Of a stretch of DNA of 39,934 nt, positions 30,035 through 38,697 are shown one piece after another. This stretch comes from an uncultured Oscillospiraceae bacterium (lineage in GTDB: Bacteria > Bacillota > Clostridia > Oscillospirales > Oscillospiraceae). How positions within the stretch are numbered: position 1 is the stretch's first letter; every line of letters starts with the position of its first letter. Position numbers and translations under genes: made by a program. The DNA lies in NCBI GenBank assembly GCA_944385795.1, contig CALWYP010000110.1, forward strand, positions 1 to 39,934. Reading direction: 5' to 3'. The notes below the pieces were generated by a model. It saw only the letters and a list, made by a program, of their open reading frames with translations, had not been told where the DNA came from and did not search any database.

Positions 30035-32563
30035 ATGAGGCAGTTTAACGTGACTGGAATGAGCTGCGCCGCCTGTTCGGCGAGGGTTGAAAAGGCGGTG
30101 AACCAGGTGCCGGGCGTGACGGGCTGCTCGGTCAGCCTGCTTACGAATTCCATGGGCGTGGAGGGCGCGGCCTCCAGCGAGGATATAATAAAGGCCGTGG
30201 AGGAAGCGGGCTACGGCGCGAGCGAGAAGGGCGCGGCGGCGAAGGGCGCCGCGGGCGGAAAAATGGCCGGGGCCGAGGAGGCGCTGGCCGACCACGAGAC
30301 GCCCGCGCTCAAGCGCAGGCTGATCTGGTCCGTGGGCTTCCTCGCGGCGCTCATGTATTTCTCTATGGGCGCGATGATGTGGCGCTGGCCGCTGCCGGGC
30401 TTTTTAGAGCACAACTATATGGCCCAGGCGCTTATCCAGCTCTACCTCACGGCCATCGTGATGATCATCAATAGGAAGTTCTTCATATCCGGCTTCAGGG
30501 GCCTCGCGCACGGCGGCCCGAATATGGACACCCTCGTCGCCATGGGCTCGGGCGCGGCCTTCGCCTGGAGCAGCTGGGAGCTGTTCCGCATGACCGCGGC
30601 CGGGACGCCGGCGGAGCAGATGGAGATTATGCACTCCGGCTTCTACTTTGAGGCCGCCGCCATGATACTCACGCTGATTACCGTCGGCAAGATGCTAGAG
30701 GCGCGCAGCAAGGGCCGGACGACGGACGCGCTCAAGAGCCTGATGAAGCTCGCGCCCAAGACCGCCACGGTCATACGCGGCGGCCAGGAAACAGAAGTTG
30801 GCGTGGACGAGGTGAGGGAAGGCGACATCTTCGTAGTGCGCCCGGGCGAGAGCATCCCCGTGGACGGCGTGGTCATAGAGGGCCGCAGCGCCGTAAACGA
30901 GAGCGCCCTGACCGGCGAGAGCATACCCGTGGACAAGGCCGCCGGGGACGGCGTCTCCGCCGCGACGATAAACCAGAGCGGCTTTATCAAGTGCCGCGCC
31001 ACGCGCGTGGGCGAGGACACGACGCTGAGCCAGATAATCCAGATGGTTTCCGACGCCGCGGCCACCAAGGCCCCTATCGCCAAAGTGGCGGACAGGGTTT
31101 CGGGCGTCTTCGTCCCCGCCGTCATAGGGATCGCGGCAGTGACGGCCATAGCCTGGCTGATTGCGGGCGAGGACTTCGGCTTCGCCCTTGCGAGGGGCAT
31201 AAGCGTGCTGGTGATAAGCTGCCCCTGCGCGCTGGGCCTGGCCACGCCGGTCGCAATTATGGTCGGCAGCGGCATGGGCGCGAAGAACGGCATACTTTTT
31301 AAGACCGCGGCCTCGCTCGAGGAGGCGGGCAAGGTAAATATAGCCGTCCTCGACAAGACCGGCACAATAACCGCCGGGGAGCCCAGGGTCACGGACGTAA
31401 TCCCGGCCCCGGGCGTGAGCGAAGCCGGGCTGATGGCCCTCGCCCTCGCGCTCGAGCAAAAGAGCGAGCATCCCCTCGCCAGGGCGGTAATGCTCCGCGG
31501 CGCCGAGCTCGGCCTGGCCGCGGCCGGGGTGGATTCCTTCGAGGCCCTGCCCGGCAGCGGCGTTATCGCAAGCTCCGGCGGCGAAGAGCTCGCCACCGGC
31601 AGCCGCAGGTTCATAGAGACGAAGGCGGAGGTCCCGGCCGCGATAGCCCAGGCGGCGGACAGGCTCTCCGCCGAGGGCAAGACCCCGCTGTTCTTTGCAA
31701 GGGGCGGGCGGCTCTACGGCGTCATAGCCGTGGCCGACGTCATAAAGGAGGAGAGCCCCGAGGCGGTAAGGCAGCTGCGGAACATGGGCGTCCGCGTGGT
31801 CATGCTGACCGGCGACAACGAGCGCACGGCGAAGGCCATCGGCGCCCAGGCCGGCGTGGACGAGGTCATAGCGGGCGTACTGCCCGACGGGAAGGAGAGC
31901 GCGATACGCTCCCTCATGAAGCAGGGCAAGGTGGCCATGGTTGGCGACGGCATAAACGACGCGCCCGCCCTCACGCGCGCGGACGTAGGCATAGCCATAG
32001 GCGCGGGCGCCGACGTCGCCATAGACGCGGCGGACGTGGTGCTCATGAAGAGCCGCCTCACGGACGTCCCCGCCGCGATACGCATGTCCCGCGCCACCCT
32101 GCGCAATATACACGAGAACCTGTTCTGGGCCTTCTTCTACAACACCATAGGCATACCCGTGGCCGCGGGCTGCTTCGTCTGGGCGGGCCTTACGCTCAAC
32201 CCGATGATAGGGGCGGCCGCCATGAGCCTCAGCAGCTTCTGCGTCGTGACAAACGCCCTCCGCCTCAACCTTTTCAAGATGTACGACCCGGGCCGCGACA
32301 GGCCGGCGAAGCGCGCGCCCGCGCCCGCGGCCCCGGCCGTGGAGGAGGCCGCGCCCGTCACGATGCGCATAGAGGGCATGATGTGCGAGCACTGCGAAAA
32401 CGCGGTGAAGTCCGCGCTCGAGGGCGTCGGGGGCGTGCTCTCCGCGCGTGCGGACGCCGCCGCCGGGACGGCGGAAATCACCATGGAGCCCGGCACGGAT
32501 CTGGAAGCCCTGAAGGAGGCCGTGACCAGGTCCGGGTACGTCTTCAAGGAATTTATAAGCTAA
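30035..32563 (+). CDS. copA: copper-exporting P1B-type ATPase with N- and C-terminal HMA domains
   Basis: This encodes 842 residues; the ATG at 30035 follows GGGAGAG, 22 bases after csoR. The N-terminal HMA has [14 protein letters not shown] (C11, C14). The core follows: TALTGES-type actuator, [11 protein letters not shown] (C396, C398), [11 protein letters not shown] (D440), [16 protein letters not shown] and late helices with YN..IP and MSLSS, all Cu(I)-pump marks. An Ala/Pro linker then leads to a second HMA at the C-terminus, [12 protein letters not shown] (C784, C787), an uncommon placement. It exports Cu(I) from the cytoplasm. Confidence 0.95.
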   Translation: MRQFNVTGMSCAACSARVEKAVNQVPGVTGCSVSLLTNSMGVEGAASSEDIIKAVEEAGYGASEKGAAAKGAAGGKMAGAEEALADHETPALKRRLIWSVGFLAALMYFSMGAMMWRWPLPGFLEHNYMAQALIQLYLTAIVMIINRKFFISGFRGLAHGGPNMDTLVAMGSGAAFAWSSWELFRMTAAGTPAEQMEIMHSGFYFEAAAMILTLITVGKMLEARSKGRTTDALKSLMKLAPKTATVIRGGQETEVGVDEVREGDIFVVRPGESIPVDGVVIEGRSAVNESALTGESIPVDKAAGDGVSAATINQSGFIKCRATRVGEDTTLSQIIQMVSDAAATKAPIAKVADRVSGVFVPAVIGIAAVTAIAWLIAGEDFGFALARGISVLVISCPCALGLATPVAIMVGSGMGAKNGILFKTAASLEEAGKVNIAVLDKTGTITAGEPRVTDVIPAPGVSEAGLMALALALEQKSEHPLARAVMLRGAELGLAAAGVDSFEALPGSGVIASSGGEELATGSRRFIETKAEVPAAIAQAADRLSAEGKTPLFFARGGRLYGVIAVADVIKEESPEAVRQLRNMGVRVVMLTGDNERTAKAIGAQAGVDEVIAGVLPDGKESAIRSLMKQGKVAMVGDGINDAPALTRADVGIAIGAGADVAIDAADVVLMKSRLTDVPAAIRMSRATLRNIHENLFWAFFYNTIGIPVAAGCFVWAGLTLNPMIGAAAMSLSSFCVVTNALRLNLFKMYDPGRDRPAKRAPAPAAPAVEEAAPVTMRIEGMMCEHCENAVKSALEGVGGVLSARADAAAGTAEITMEPGTDLEALKEAVTRSGYVFKEFIS

Positions 32564-32585
32564 TACAGCCAAGGAGGAAACAGCG

Positions 32586-32804
32586 ATGAAAAAACTCATG
32601 AAGGTCGAAGGTATGCGCTGCGCCGGCTGCTCCGGCAGGGTCAAGAGGACGCTGGAGGCCATGCCGGGCGTACAGGACGCCGGGGCCGACCACGCCGCTG
32701 GCACGGCCTGGGCCGTCTGCGACGGCAGCGTGACCGACGAGGCCCTCAGGGCCGCCGTCGAGGGGCTGGATTTCAAGCTCGCCGAGGTCAGGACCGAGGA
32801 GTGA
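32586..32804 (+). CDS. copZ: copper chaperone CopZ
   Basis: This encodes 72 residues; the ATG at 32586 has AAGGAGG upstream. A single HMA domain holds the Cu(I) motif GMRCAGCSGRV and ends in acidic residues. It would carry Cu(I) to the HMA domains of CopA. It is the last gene of the csoR operon, followed by a terminator. It is more diverged than average between the motif and the C-terminus, but the family is clear. Confidence 0.88.
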   Translation: MKKLMKVEGMRCAGCSGRVKRTLEAMPGVQDAGADHAAGTAWAVCDGSVTDEALRAAVEGLDFKLAEVRTEE

Positions 32805-32812
32805 GGGCGGCG

Positions 32813-32843
32813 TCCCCGGGGCCGCGCGGCCCCGGGGATTTTG
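32813..32843 (+). terminator. terminator of the copper operon
   Basis: An 11-bp perfect stem (32813-32823 with 32828-32838), loop GCGC, followed by TTTTG. Confidence 0.85.
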
Positions 32844-32860
32844 CGCGCCCCGGGCCGGCC

Positions 32861-32889
32861 TTGATATAAACGCCGCCATGGGCTATACT
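32861..32889 (+). promoter_or_regulatory. promoter of lplA
   Basis: TTGATA (32861-32866), 17 bases, then TATACT (32884-32889). It places the in-frame ATG at 32878 upstream of the transcript and supports ATG 32917 as the start. Confidence 0.75.
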
Positions 32890-32916
32890 GTTAAAAAACT
32901 TACGGAGGCGGGGCGG

Positions 32917-33906
32917 ATGCTGAAATACGCTCAGACCGGCAGCACGGACGCTGCATACAACCTCTCGTTTGAGGAATACATACTGACGCATAAGCGCCAG
33001 GGCGACTGGCTGCTGCTCTGGCAGAATTCGCCCACGGTGGTCGTCGGCCTGAACCAGGTGGCCGAGGCCGAAGCGGATCTGGCCTACTGCGCCGCGCACG
33101 GCGTCGCCGTCGTCCGCCGCGCCACGGGCGGCGGGGCGGTTTACCACGACCTCGGCAACCTGAACTATTCGCTCATCTCCGACGCGGGCGAGGAGGCCTC
33201 CCTCAGCCTCGCGCGCTTCATGCGCCCGGTCTGCGAAGCGCTGCGCTCGATGGGCGTCCCGGCCGAGGCCACGGGACGCAACGACATCACGATAGAGGGG
33301 CTCAAAGTCTCCGGCACCGCCCAGCGGCTGTATTCCGGCCGCGTGCTGCACCACGGCACCCTGCTCTTCAAGACGGACAGGGAGGCGATGGCCGCCGCGC
33401 TGCGCCCGGCCCCGGATAAATTCAGCGGCAAGGCGGCCAAATCCGTGCGCTCGCGCGTCGGGGAGATAAGCGGCTTCCTGCCCCGCGGCACGACGCTCGA
33501 GGGCTTCCGCAGCGCCCTGCTCGCCGCCCTCGCGCCGGAGGGCCTGGCGCGGGAGGAGCTTACGGCCGGGGAGCTTGCCGAGGTCGAACGGCTTGCCCGC
33601 GAAAAGTACAGCTCGCCGTCCTGGACCTTCGGCCGCGCGCCGGACTTCGGCTTCAAGAGCTCGCGCCGCTTCCCCGGGGGGAGCATATCCGTCTCGCTGG
33701 ACGTGTCAGGGGGCAGGATACGCGGGGCGGCCGTCTCAGGCGACTTTATGGCCGCCGTGCCGCCGGACGAGCTTATAGAGGCGTTGAAAGGCGTTGAATT
33801 CAGCCGGGAAAGCGTCTATAACGCCGTGAAATCTACAAATTTCCCGGCGATTTTGGGCGGAATAACGCCGGAAGAATTTACGGATACCGTCTTCGATAGG
33901 GACTGA
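32917..33906 (+). CDS. lplA: lipoate--protein ligase
   Basis: This encodes 329 residues; the ATG at 32917 has GGAGG eight bases upstream. Signature segments are RRATGGGAVYHDLGNLNYS (67-85), the catalytic lysine K130 in GLKVSGTAQ, and LHHGTLL. A C-terminal accessory domain begins near residue 240. It activates lipoate as lipoyl-AMP and transfers it to a lysine of E2 or H-protein. The acetoin dehydrogenase operon downstream starts a lipoyl-domain E2 (acoC), so AcoC is the likely client. A separate promoter suggests it also serves other lipoylated proteins. Confidence 0.94.
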   Translation: MLKYAQTGSTDAAYNLSFEEYILTHKRQGDWLLLWQNSPTVVVGLNQVAEAEADLAYCAAHGVAVVRRATGGGAVYHDLGNLNYSLISDAGEEASLSLARFMRPVCEALRSMGVPAEATGRNDITIEGLKVSGTAQRLYSGRVLHHGTLLFKTDREAMAAALRPAPDKFSGKAAKSVRSRVGEISGFLPRGTTLEGFRSALLAALAPEGLAREELTAGELAEVERLAREKYSSPSWTFGRAPDFGFKSSRRFPGGSISVSLDVSGGRIRGAAVSGDFMAAVPPDELIEALKGVEFSRESVYNAVKSTNFPAILGGITPEEFTDTVFDRD

Positions 33907-33911
33907 AGGTT

Positions 33912-34023
33912 TGAGACAAACTTCGCGCAATGCACAAAAGGCGGGCCTTGAATTGAGCATAAAGACGAATCATTGAGAATCTATGAGAAAATCCTTGCCC
34001 GCCGGAGGGGCCGAGGTTATAAT
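33912..34023 (+). promoter_or_regulatory. acoR promoter with upstream TTGAG/TGAGA repeats
   Basis: TTGCCC (33995-34000), 17 bases, then a perfect TATAAT (34018-34023). Just upstream lie TGAGAC (33912-33917), TTGAG (33953-33957), and two TGAGA copies exactly ten bases apart (33974 and 33984). The same motif recurs before the aco operon, so these may be autoregulatory AcoR sites (inference). Confidence 0.6.
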
Positions 34024-34033
34024 TATAACAGCC

Positions 34034-34061
34034 GGCGCGCCGCTGATGGCGCGCCATTTTT
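34034..34061 (+). terminator. terminator-like hairpin between lplA and acoR
   Basis: GGCGCGCC (34034-34041) and its repeat 34048-34055 form an 8-bp stem with loop GCTGAT, followed by ATTTTTA. It can end lplA, but it also lies at the very 5' end of the predicted acoR transcript (start about 34030), so it may attenuate or protect that message. Confidence 0.75.
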
Positions 34062-34080
34062 ACACTTTCGGAGGTGCAGC

Positions 34081-35994
34081 GTGAGAGATATGCGCCGGCT
34101 CGAAGAGATTTGGGCTAAATTTGTATATGAAGACGAGCTCGACCCCTCGCTGAGGGGCGAAATAGCCGACGGCTGGAGGCGCTGCAAGGACGCGCATGTG
34201 AACCCCATAGGCGGGAGGGGCAGGCGTGTTTCGCCTGAGGTGTTCCAAAGCATACGCGAGGCCAACTCCCGGCTTATCGACGCCGCCATGCCGATAATGG
34301 AGAGCGTGTTCGACATCGTCCGCCGCACGGGCTTCCTCATGGTGCTGACGGACAGCGCGGGCTATGTGCTCGAGACGCTGGGCGACGAGAGCATAATGGA
34401 GAAGACGGAGGACCTGCGCTTTGTGCCGGGCGCGCTGTGGGACAACCAGAGCGTGGGCACGAACGCGATAAGCGTGGCGCTCGACTCAAATACGGCCATA
34501 CAGATGGCGGGCGCGGAGCACTACTGCCGCACCCACCACGGCTGGACCTGCTCCGCCGCGCCCATACACGGCCCTGACGGCGAGGTCATAGGCTGCCTCA
34601 ACATGTCCGGCGACGCGGAGAAGGTGCACGACCACACCCTTGCCGTCGTCGTTTCGGCCGCGATAGGCATAGAGGGCAAGCTCTCCATCCTCCACAACGC
34701 GGAGCTGATGCGCTCGGCCCTGGAGGGCAGCGCGGACGGCATATTCCTGCTCGACGGGCGCTTCGGCGTGGTGTGGAGCAACAGCGCCGCGCGCAAGCTC
34801 CTGGGCATGGAGGCCGGGGAGCTGGAAGGGGTGGACTTCCGCAGCCTCGCGCCCGACATAGACTGGGCCTCGCGGGGCTGGCTGCAGGGCGGGAGCTTCA
34901 CCGACGACGTGCGCGTCGAGACCCGCGAGGGCGTGGTGCGCTGCTCCGCCGCCATAACCCAGTCCCCGGCCCTGGGCGCGAGGACCATCAACGTCACGCT
35001 CAAAAAGCAGAAGCACCTCATAGCCTCTGCTAACAAGCTCCAGGGCAACCTCGCGGCCTATACCTTCGACGATATCGTCACCGCGGACGCGGGGATGAGG
35101 AAGACCGTGGCCCTCGCCATGCGCTACGCCAATTACGACGGGAATATACTGATAGAGGGCGAGTCGGGCACGGGCAAGGAGCTGCTCGCGCAGGCCATAC
35201 ACAACGCGGGGCCTAGGCCGAACGGCCCCTTCGTCGCCGTAAACTGCGCCTCGCTCCACCGCGACATGCTCGAGGCCGAGCTCTTCGGCTACGAGCCGGG
35301 GGCCATCCCCGGGGCGGGCCGCGGCGGCAACCCGGGGAAGTTCGAGCTCGCCCACGGCGGCACGCTCTTCCTCGACGAGATCACGGATATACCGATCGAG
35401 TTCCAGTCCAAGCTCGTCCGCGCCGTGGAGACGCACAGGATAGTCCGCCTCGGCGGGACGCAGGAGATCGGGCTCGACATCAGGATAATAGCCTCCACCC
35501 GCCGCCGTCTCGGGGAAATGACCGCGAGCGGCAGTTTCCGGGACGACCTCTACTACAGGCTGAACGTCCTGCACCTGGAGATACCGCCACTGCGCCGCCG
35601 GCCCGGCGACATCCACCTGTGCGCCGAGCGCTTCCTAGCCCGGCTCAACAACGCCGACCCGTCCCAGGCCAAGGCCATGTCCCCCGGCTTTATCGAGGGC
35701 CTGATCGCCTACGGCTGGCCCGGCAACGTGCGCGAGCTTCAAAACGGCATAGAGCGCGCCTTCTACTCCGCGCCCGAGGCGGTGCTCGGCGAGGCGAGCC
35801 TGCCCTTCGCCACAGGCGAACGGAGCACGGCGCCAGCGCCCGGCCCCGCGGACGGCGAAAGGGGCGAGCTCCTGGCCGCCCTCACCCTCTCCGGAGGCGA
35901 CGTGGAGAAGGCCGCCGGCCGCCTCGGCATCTCCCGCGCCACTATCTACCGCCGCATAAAGCGGCATGGCATAGACATGAGCGCGTTCAGATAA
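34081..35994 (+). CDS. acoR: AcoR-type enhancer-binding transcriptional activator with degenerate GAFTGA loop
   Basis: This encodes 637 residues; GTG 34081 has GGAGGTG upstream, and longer in-frame starts fall before the promoter. The order is a GAF-like sensor (about 60-200), a PAS domain (about 205-310), an AAA+ domain (about 330-560) with GESGTGKE (360-367) and GGTLFLDE (427-434), GWPGNVREL, and a Fis-type helix-turn-helix at the end (LGISRATIYRRIKRHGI). AcoR proteins activate acetoin catabolism. The sigma-54-contacting GAFTGA reads GAIPGA (407-412; bases 35299-35316), losing both the key aromatic and the Thr, so it probably works without sigma-54. The operon it precedes has a sigma-70-like promoter. 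Confidence 0.9.
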   Translation: MRDMRRLEEIWAKFVYEDELDPSLRGEIADGWRRCKDAHVNPIGGRGRRVSPEVFQSIREANSRLIDAAMPIMESVFDIVRRTGFLMVLTDSAGYVLETLGDESIMEKTEDLRFVPGALWDNQSVGTNAISVALDSNTAIQMAGAEHYCRTHHGWTCSAAPIHGPDGEVIGCLNMSGDAEKVHDHTLAVVVSAAIGIEGKLSILHNAELMRSALEGSADGIFLLDGRFGVVWSNSAARKLLGMEAGELEGVDFRSLAPDIDWASRGWLQGGSFTDDVRVETREGVVRCSAAITQSPALGARTINVTLKKQKHLIASANKLQGNLAAYTFDDIVTADAGMRKTVALAMRYANYDGNILIEGESGTGKELLAQAIHNAGPRPNGPFVAVNCASLHRDMLEAELFGYEPGAIPGAGRGGNPGKFELAHGGTLFLDEITDIPIEFQSKLVRAVETHRIVRLGGTQEIGLDIRIIASTRRRLGEMTASGSFRDDLYYRLNVLHLEIPPLRRRPGDIHLCAERFLARLNNADPSQAKAMSPGFIEGLIAYGWPGNVRELQNGIERAFYSAPEAVLGEASLPFATGERSTAPAPGPADGERGELLAALTLSGGDVEKAAGRLGISRATIYRRIKRHGIDMSAFR

Positions 35995-35996
35995 CA

Positions 35997-36053
35997 GTCT
36001 CAAGGTCTCAAAATCAAGTGAGACAGTCTCAATAGAATCTCAAGCCGTGAGAT
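35997..36053 (+). promoter_or_regulatory. clustered TCTCA/TGAGA operator repeats
   Basis: GTCTCA occurs at 35997, 36005 and 36026 and ATCTCA at 36037; TGAGAC at 36019 and TGAGAT at 36048. Two form dyads: GTCTCA-N8-TGAGAC (36005-36024) and ATCTCA-N5-TGAGAT (36037-36053). More TGAGA copies lie at 36153 and in the -35 at 36174. They are probable AcoR sites upstream of the aco promoter (inference). Confidence 0.6.
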
Positions 36054-36090
36054 GGAATTCGTCGAATTTCGTCTTACGGCTTTGTTATTT
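36044..36090 (+). terminator. terminator of acoR
   Basis: A 17-bp stem with three G-U pairs (36044-36060 with 36064-36080), loop GTC, followed by TTTGTTATTT. Its left arm overlaps the last TGAGAT repeat. Confidence 0.8.
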
Positions 36091-36172
36091 CCCTGACATT
36101 TGTGTGAAAAGCATAATGCCAATCAATCAAATTATGGTATACGCTGAAAATCTGAGATTTTAAAGGTTGATA

Positions 36173-36201
36173 TTGAGATTACAGAGCCGATAGGCTATAA
36201 T
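36173..36201 (+). promoter_or_regulatory. sigma-70-like promoter of the aco operon
   Basis: TTGAGA (36173-36178), 17 bases, then a perfect TATAAT (36196-36201). The expected start is about 36208, close before GGAGG at 36221. I found no GG-N10-GC sigma-54 promoter in 36081-36233. Confidence 0.75.
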
Positions 36202-36233
36202 ATTCAACAGAAGGCGAGCCGGAGGTGAGAATT

Positions 36234-36593
36234 TTGAAAAAATACATCGTCGAGTTCGGCATGGGCACCGACTTCCACGGGCAGGACGTGACCAAGGCGG
36301 CCAGGAAGGCGGTCAAGGACGCCATATCCCGCAGCTGCCTTTGCGGCCTGGAGGAGGTGCTGGGCCTGACCGATTTCAAGCGGCAGGTGTATATCCGCGC
36401 CACCGTGGCGGTTACAAGGCCGGACGAGGTCGACAGGGAGGCCGTGGCGGCGCAGTTCCCCGTCGGGACCGTGGAGGTCGTCCCCGTGCAGGGCGGGCTC
36501 CGCTGCGACGGGCTGTGCATCCCCGCCTTCGGCGACTGCGACAAGAGCATCGAAGCCGCCGTAGCCGCCGTGGAGGTATTCGTCATGGACTGA
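36234..36593 (+). CDS. Lin0512 family protein
   Basis: This encodes 119 residues. TTG 36234 (MKKYIVEFGMGTDFHGQD) has GGAGG at proper spacing; GTG 36225 would lie inside the ribosome site. The opening FGMGTDFHGQDVTKAARKAVKDAI and the ending with paired Cys residues (GLRCDGLCIPAFGDCD) match the Lin0512 family of small cytoplasmic proteins with no known role. It is the first gene of the acetoin dehydrogenase operon. Retained Asp, His and Cys residues hint at metal or cofactor binding, but this is not established. Confidence 0.85.
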   Translation: MKKYIVEFGMGTDFHGQDVTKAARKAVKDAISRSCLCGLEEVLGLTDFKRQVYIRATVAVTRPDEVDREAVAAQFPVGTVEVVPVQGGLRCDGLCIPAFGDCDKSIEAAVAAVEVFVMD

Positions 36594-36618
36594 ACGCCGC
36601 CAGGCGTTTAAAAATCTA

Positions 36619-36703
36619 AGCGTCCGCAGGACCGGCGGGAGCGGGCTGCGGGGCGGGCGGGAATTCGCCGCCGCCGCGCCGCTGACACGCCCCCGGGGAC
36701 GCT
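36619..36703 (+). other. structured intergenic segment before acoA
   Basis: Between 36594 and 36725, AGCGTCC (36619-36625) can pair with GGACGCT (36697-36703), closing a very GC-rich inner arm just before the GGAGGAGGG ribosome site of acoA. A small AACGCC/GGCGTT hairpin precedes it. No terminator-type T tract is present. It may set the ratio of Lin0512 protein to enzyme. Confidence 0.4.
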
Positions 36704-36725
36704 CACAAAAGGAGGAGGGTATTGA

Positions 36726-37712
36726 ATGGCAATCAGCAACGAGCAGATGAAGGACATGTACCTGAAGATGCGCCGTATCCGCGACTTCGAGAGCGCGGCC
36801 GCGAAGCTGTTCGCGGAGGGTAAAATACCCGGATTTGTCCACCTGTACCTGGGCGAGGAGGCCATAGCGCCAGCCGTGTGCGAGTGCCTGCGCGATGACG
36901 ACTTCATCACCAGCACCCACCGCGGCCACGGCCACATCATCGCCAAGGGCGGGGACCTGAACCTCATGATGGCCGAGCTCTTCGGCCGCTACACCGGCTA
37001 CTGCAAGGGCAAAGGCGGCTCGATGCACATAGCCGACCGCGACAAGGGCATACTCGGCGCCAACGGCATCGTCGGCGCGGGGCACTGCATCGCCTGCGGC
37101 GCGGGCCTTTCGGCCAAGCTGCGCGGCACCGACCAGGTCTGCGTCTGCTTCTTCGGCGACGGCTCCACCAACCAGGGCACCTTCCACGAATCCCTCAACA
37201 TGGCGAGCATCTGGAAGCTGCCGATAATCTTCGTGTGCGAGAACAACCACTACGGCATATCCATGAGCCAGGACCGCCACCAGGCCATTAAGGACGTGGC
37301 CGACCGCGGCGCCGCCTACAATATCCCGGGCATCAGCGTGGACGGCAACGACCCGATGGCCGTTTACGAGGCCGCTTCCGAGGCCGTGGCCAGGGCCCGC
37401 GCGGGCAAGGGCCCGACCCTCCTGGAGTGCAAGACCTACCGCCAGCACGGCCACTTCGAGGGCGACCCGGCGGTCTACAAGCCGAAGGAGGAGCAGGCCG
37501 CGTGGATGGAGAAGGACCCCATGCCGCGCTTTGCGAAGTTCCTCGTCGAGAACGGCGTCATGACCCAGGAAGAGGTCGACGCGGCCGACAAGCAGGTCGA
37601 AAAGGAGATCGAGGACGCCATCGCCTTTGCCGACGCCCAGCCGCTGCCCGCTGTGGAGACCGCGGTCGTGGACGTTTATTCCGACATAGTTGAGGAGGTG
37701 CGCGACAGATGA
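36726..37712 (+). CDS. acoA: acetoin dehydrogenase E1, alpha subunit (thiamine diphosphate-dependent)
   Basis: This encodes 328 residues; the ATG at 36726 follows GGAGGAGGG. The E1-alpha fold is plain: GFVHLYLGEEAIA, TSTHRGHGHIIAKG, GGSMHIAD, and the ThDP-binding motif GDGSTNQG (144-151) to ENN (172-174). It cleaves acetoin, passing the acetaldehyde-level fragment to ThDP and then to the lipoyl arm of E2. Pyruvate or branched-chain E1 proteins are close relatives; acoX downstream and the AcoR-type regulator upstream favour acetoin. The last four bases overlap acoB. Confidence 0.93.
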   Translation: MAISNEQMKDMYLKMRRIRDFESAAAKLFAEGKIPGFVHLYLGEEAIAPAVCECLRDDDFITSTHRGHGHIIAKGGDLNLMMAELFGRYTGYCKGKGGSMHIADRDKGILGANGIVGAGHCIACGAGLSAKLRGTDQVCVCFFGDGSTNQGTFHESLNMASIWKLPIIFVCENNHYGISMSQDRHQAIKDVADRGAAYNIPGISVDGNDPMAVYEAASEAVARARAGKGPTLLECKTYRQHGHFEGDPAVYKPKEEQAAWMEKDPMPRFAKFLVENGVMTQEEVDAADKQVEKEIEDAIAFADAQPLPAVETAVVDVYSDIVEEVRDR

Positions 37713-38677
37713 AGATGATGACTTACTCCGAAGGCATCCGCGAGGGCATGAGCATCAGGATGCGTGAAGACCCCAACGTCCTGCTCTTCGGCGAGGACGT
37801 GGGCAAGTTCGGCGGCTGCTTCGGCGTGTCCGCCGGCATGATAGACGAGTTCGGCCCCGAGCGCGTGCGCGACACGCCCATATCCGAGGGCGCCATTATA
37901 GGCTGCGCCGTCGGCGCGGCGGCCACGGGCCTGAAGCCGATAGCCGAGCTGATGTTCTGCGACTTCCTCACCGTCGGCATGGACCAGCTTGTCAACCAGG
38001 CCGCAAAGATGCGCTATATGTTCGGCGGCAAGATTTCCATGCCCATGGTCGTCCGCCTTCCGGCCGGCGCGGGCACCGGCGCCGCGGCCCAGCACTCCCA
38101 GAGCCTCGAGGCGTGGATGACCCACGTCCCCGGCCTGAAGGTCGTCTACCCCTCCTGCGCGGAGGACGCGCTCGGCCTCATGCTCAGCGCCATAGACGAC
38201 GACAACCCCGTCATGTACTTTGAGAACAAGGTCCTCATGGGCGTGAAGGGCGAGGTCAACTCCTTTGAGCCCATCCCCCTCGGCAAGGGCAAGGTCTGCC
38301 GCGAGGGCGGGGACGTATCCATCATAACCTACGGCAAGCAGGTCTACGACGCGCTGGAGGCCGCCGAGAAGCTCGCCGCCGACGGCATAAGCGCCGAGGT
38401 CATCGACCTTCGCAGCCTCTACCCGCTGGACAAGGCCCTGATAGGCGAGACGGTCAGCAAGACCCACCACGCCATCGTAGTCACCGAGGAAGTCCGCCGC
38501 GGCGGCTACGGCGGCGAGATAAGCGCCATAATAGGCGAGGAATTCTTCGACTATCTCGACGCCCCGGTCGCGCGCATAGGCGCTCTGGATACCCCGGTCC
38601 CCTTCGCGCCCGTGCTCGAGCAGTACTACATGCCCAATGCGGAGGACATTATCCGCGCGGCGAAGAAGATGTTCTGA
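37709..38677 (+). CDS. acoB: acetoin dehydrogenase E1, beta subunit
   Basis: This encodes 322 residues with ATGA overlap onto acoA, so translation is coupled. Motifs are LLFGEDVGKFGG, DTPISEGAIIGCAVGAA, MFCDFLTVGMDQLVNQAAKMRY (split by the usual FMN-independent loop), PAGAGTGAAAQHSQS and VIDLRSLYPLDKA. The beta subunit supplies the pyrimidine half of the ThDP site and forms an alpha2beta2 tetramer with AcoA. A 70-base gap with a hairpin separates it from acoX. Confidence 0.94.
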   Translation: MKMMTYSEGIREGMSIRMREDPNVLLFGEDVGKFGGCFGVSAGMIDEFGPERVRDTPISEGAIIGCAVGAAATGLKPIAELMFCDFLTVGMDQLVNQAAKMRYMFGGKISMPMVVRLPAGAGTGAAAQHSQSLEAWMTHVPGLKVVYPSCAEDALGLMLSAIDDDNPVMYFENKVLMGVKGEVNSFEPIPLGKGKVCREGGDVSIITYGKQVYDALEAAEKLAADGISAEVIDLRSLYPLDKALIGETVSKTHHAIVVTEEVRRGGYGGEISAIIGEEFFDYLDAPVARIGALDTPVPFAPVLEQYYMPNAEDIIRAAKKMF

Positions 38678-38697
38678 TAACCTCCACCACAACCCGC

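Noticed and set aside
30695-32776. A very long open frame (693 codons) antisense to copA.
   Set aside because: It mirrors the codon structure of a GC-rich gene, has a low-complexity Ala/Gly/Arg/His translation with no known motif, and no ribosome site. copA on the other strand is unmistakable.
33973-34080. An in-frame N-terminal extension of acoR beginning MRIYEKILARR.
   Set aside because: It would cross the -35, the -10 and a terminator hairpin; GTG 34081 has an ideal ribosome site.
36081-36233. A sigma-54 promoter for the aco operon, expected next to an AcoR-type protein.
   Set aside because: No GG-N10-GC pair with the TTGC half was found; a TTGAGA/TATAAT pair with 17-base spacing fits instead.
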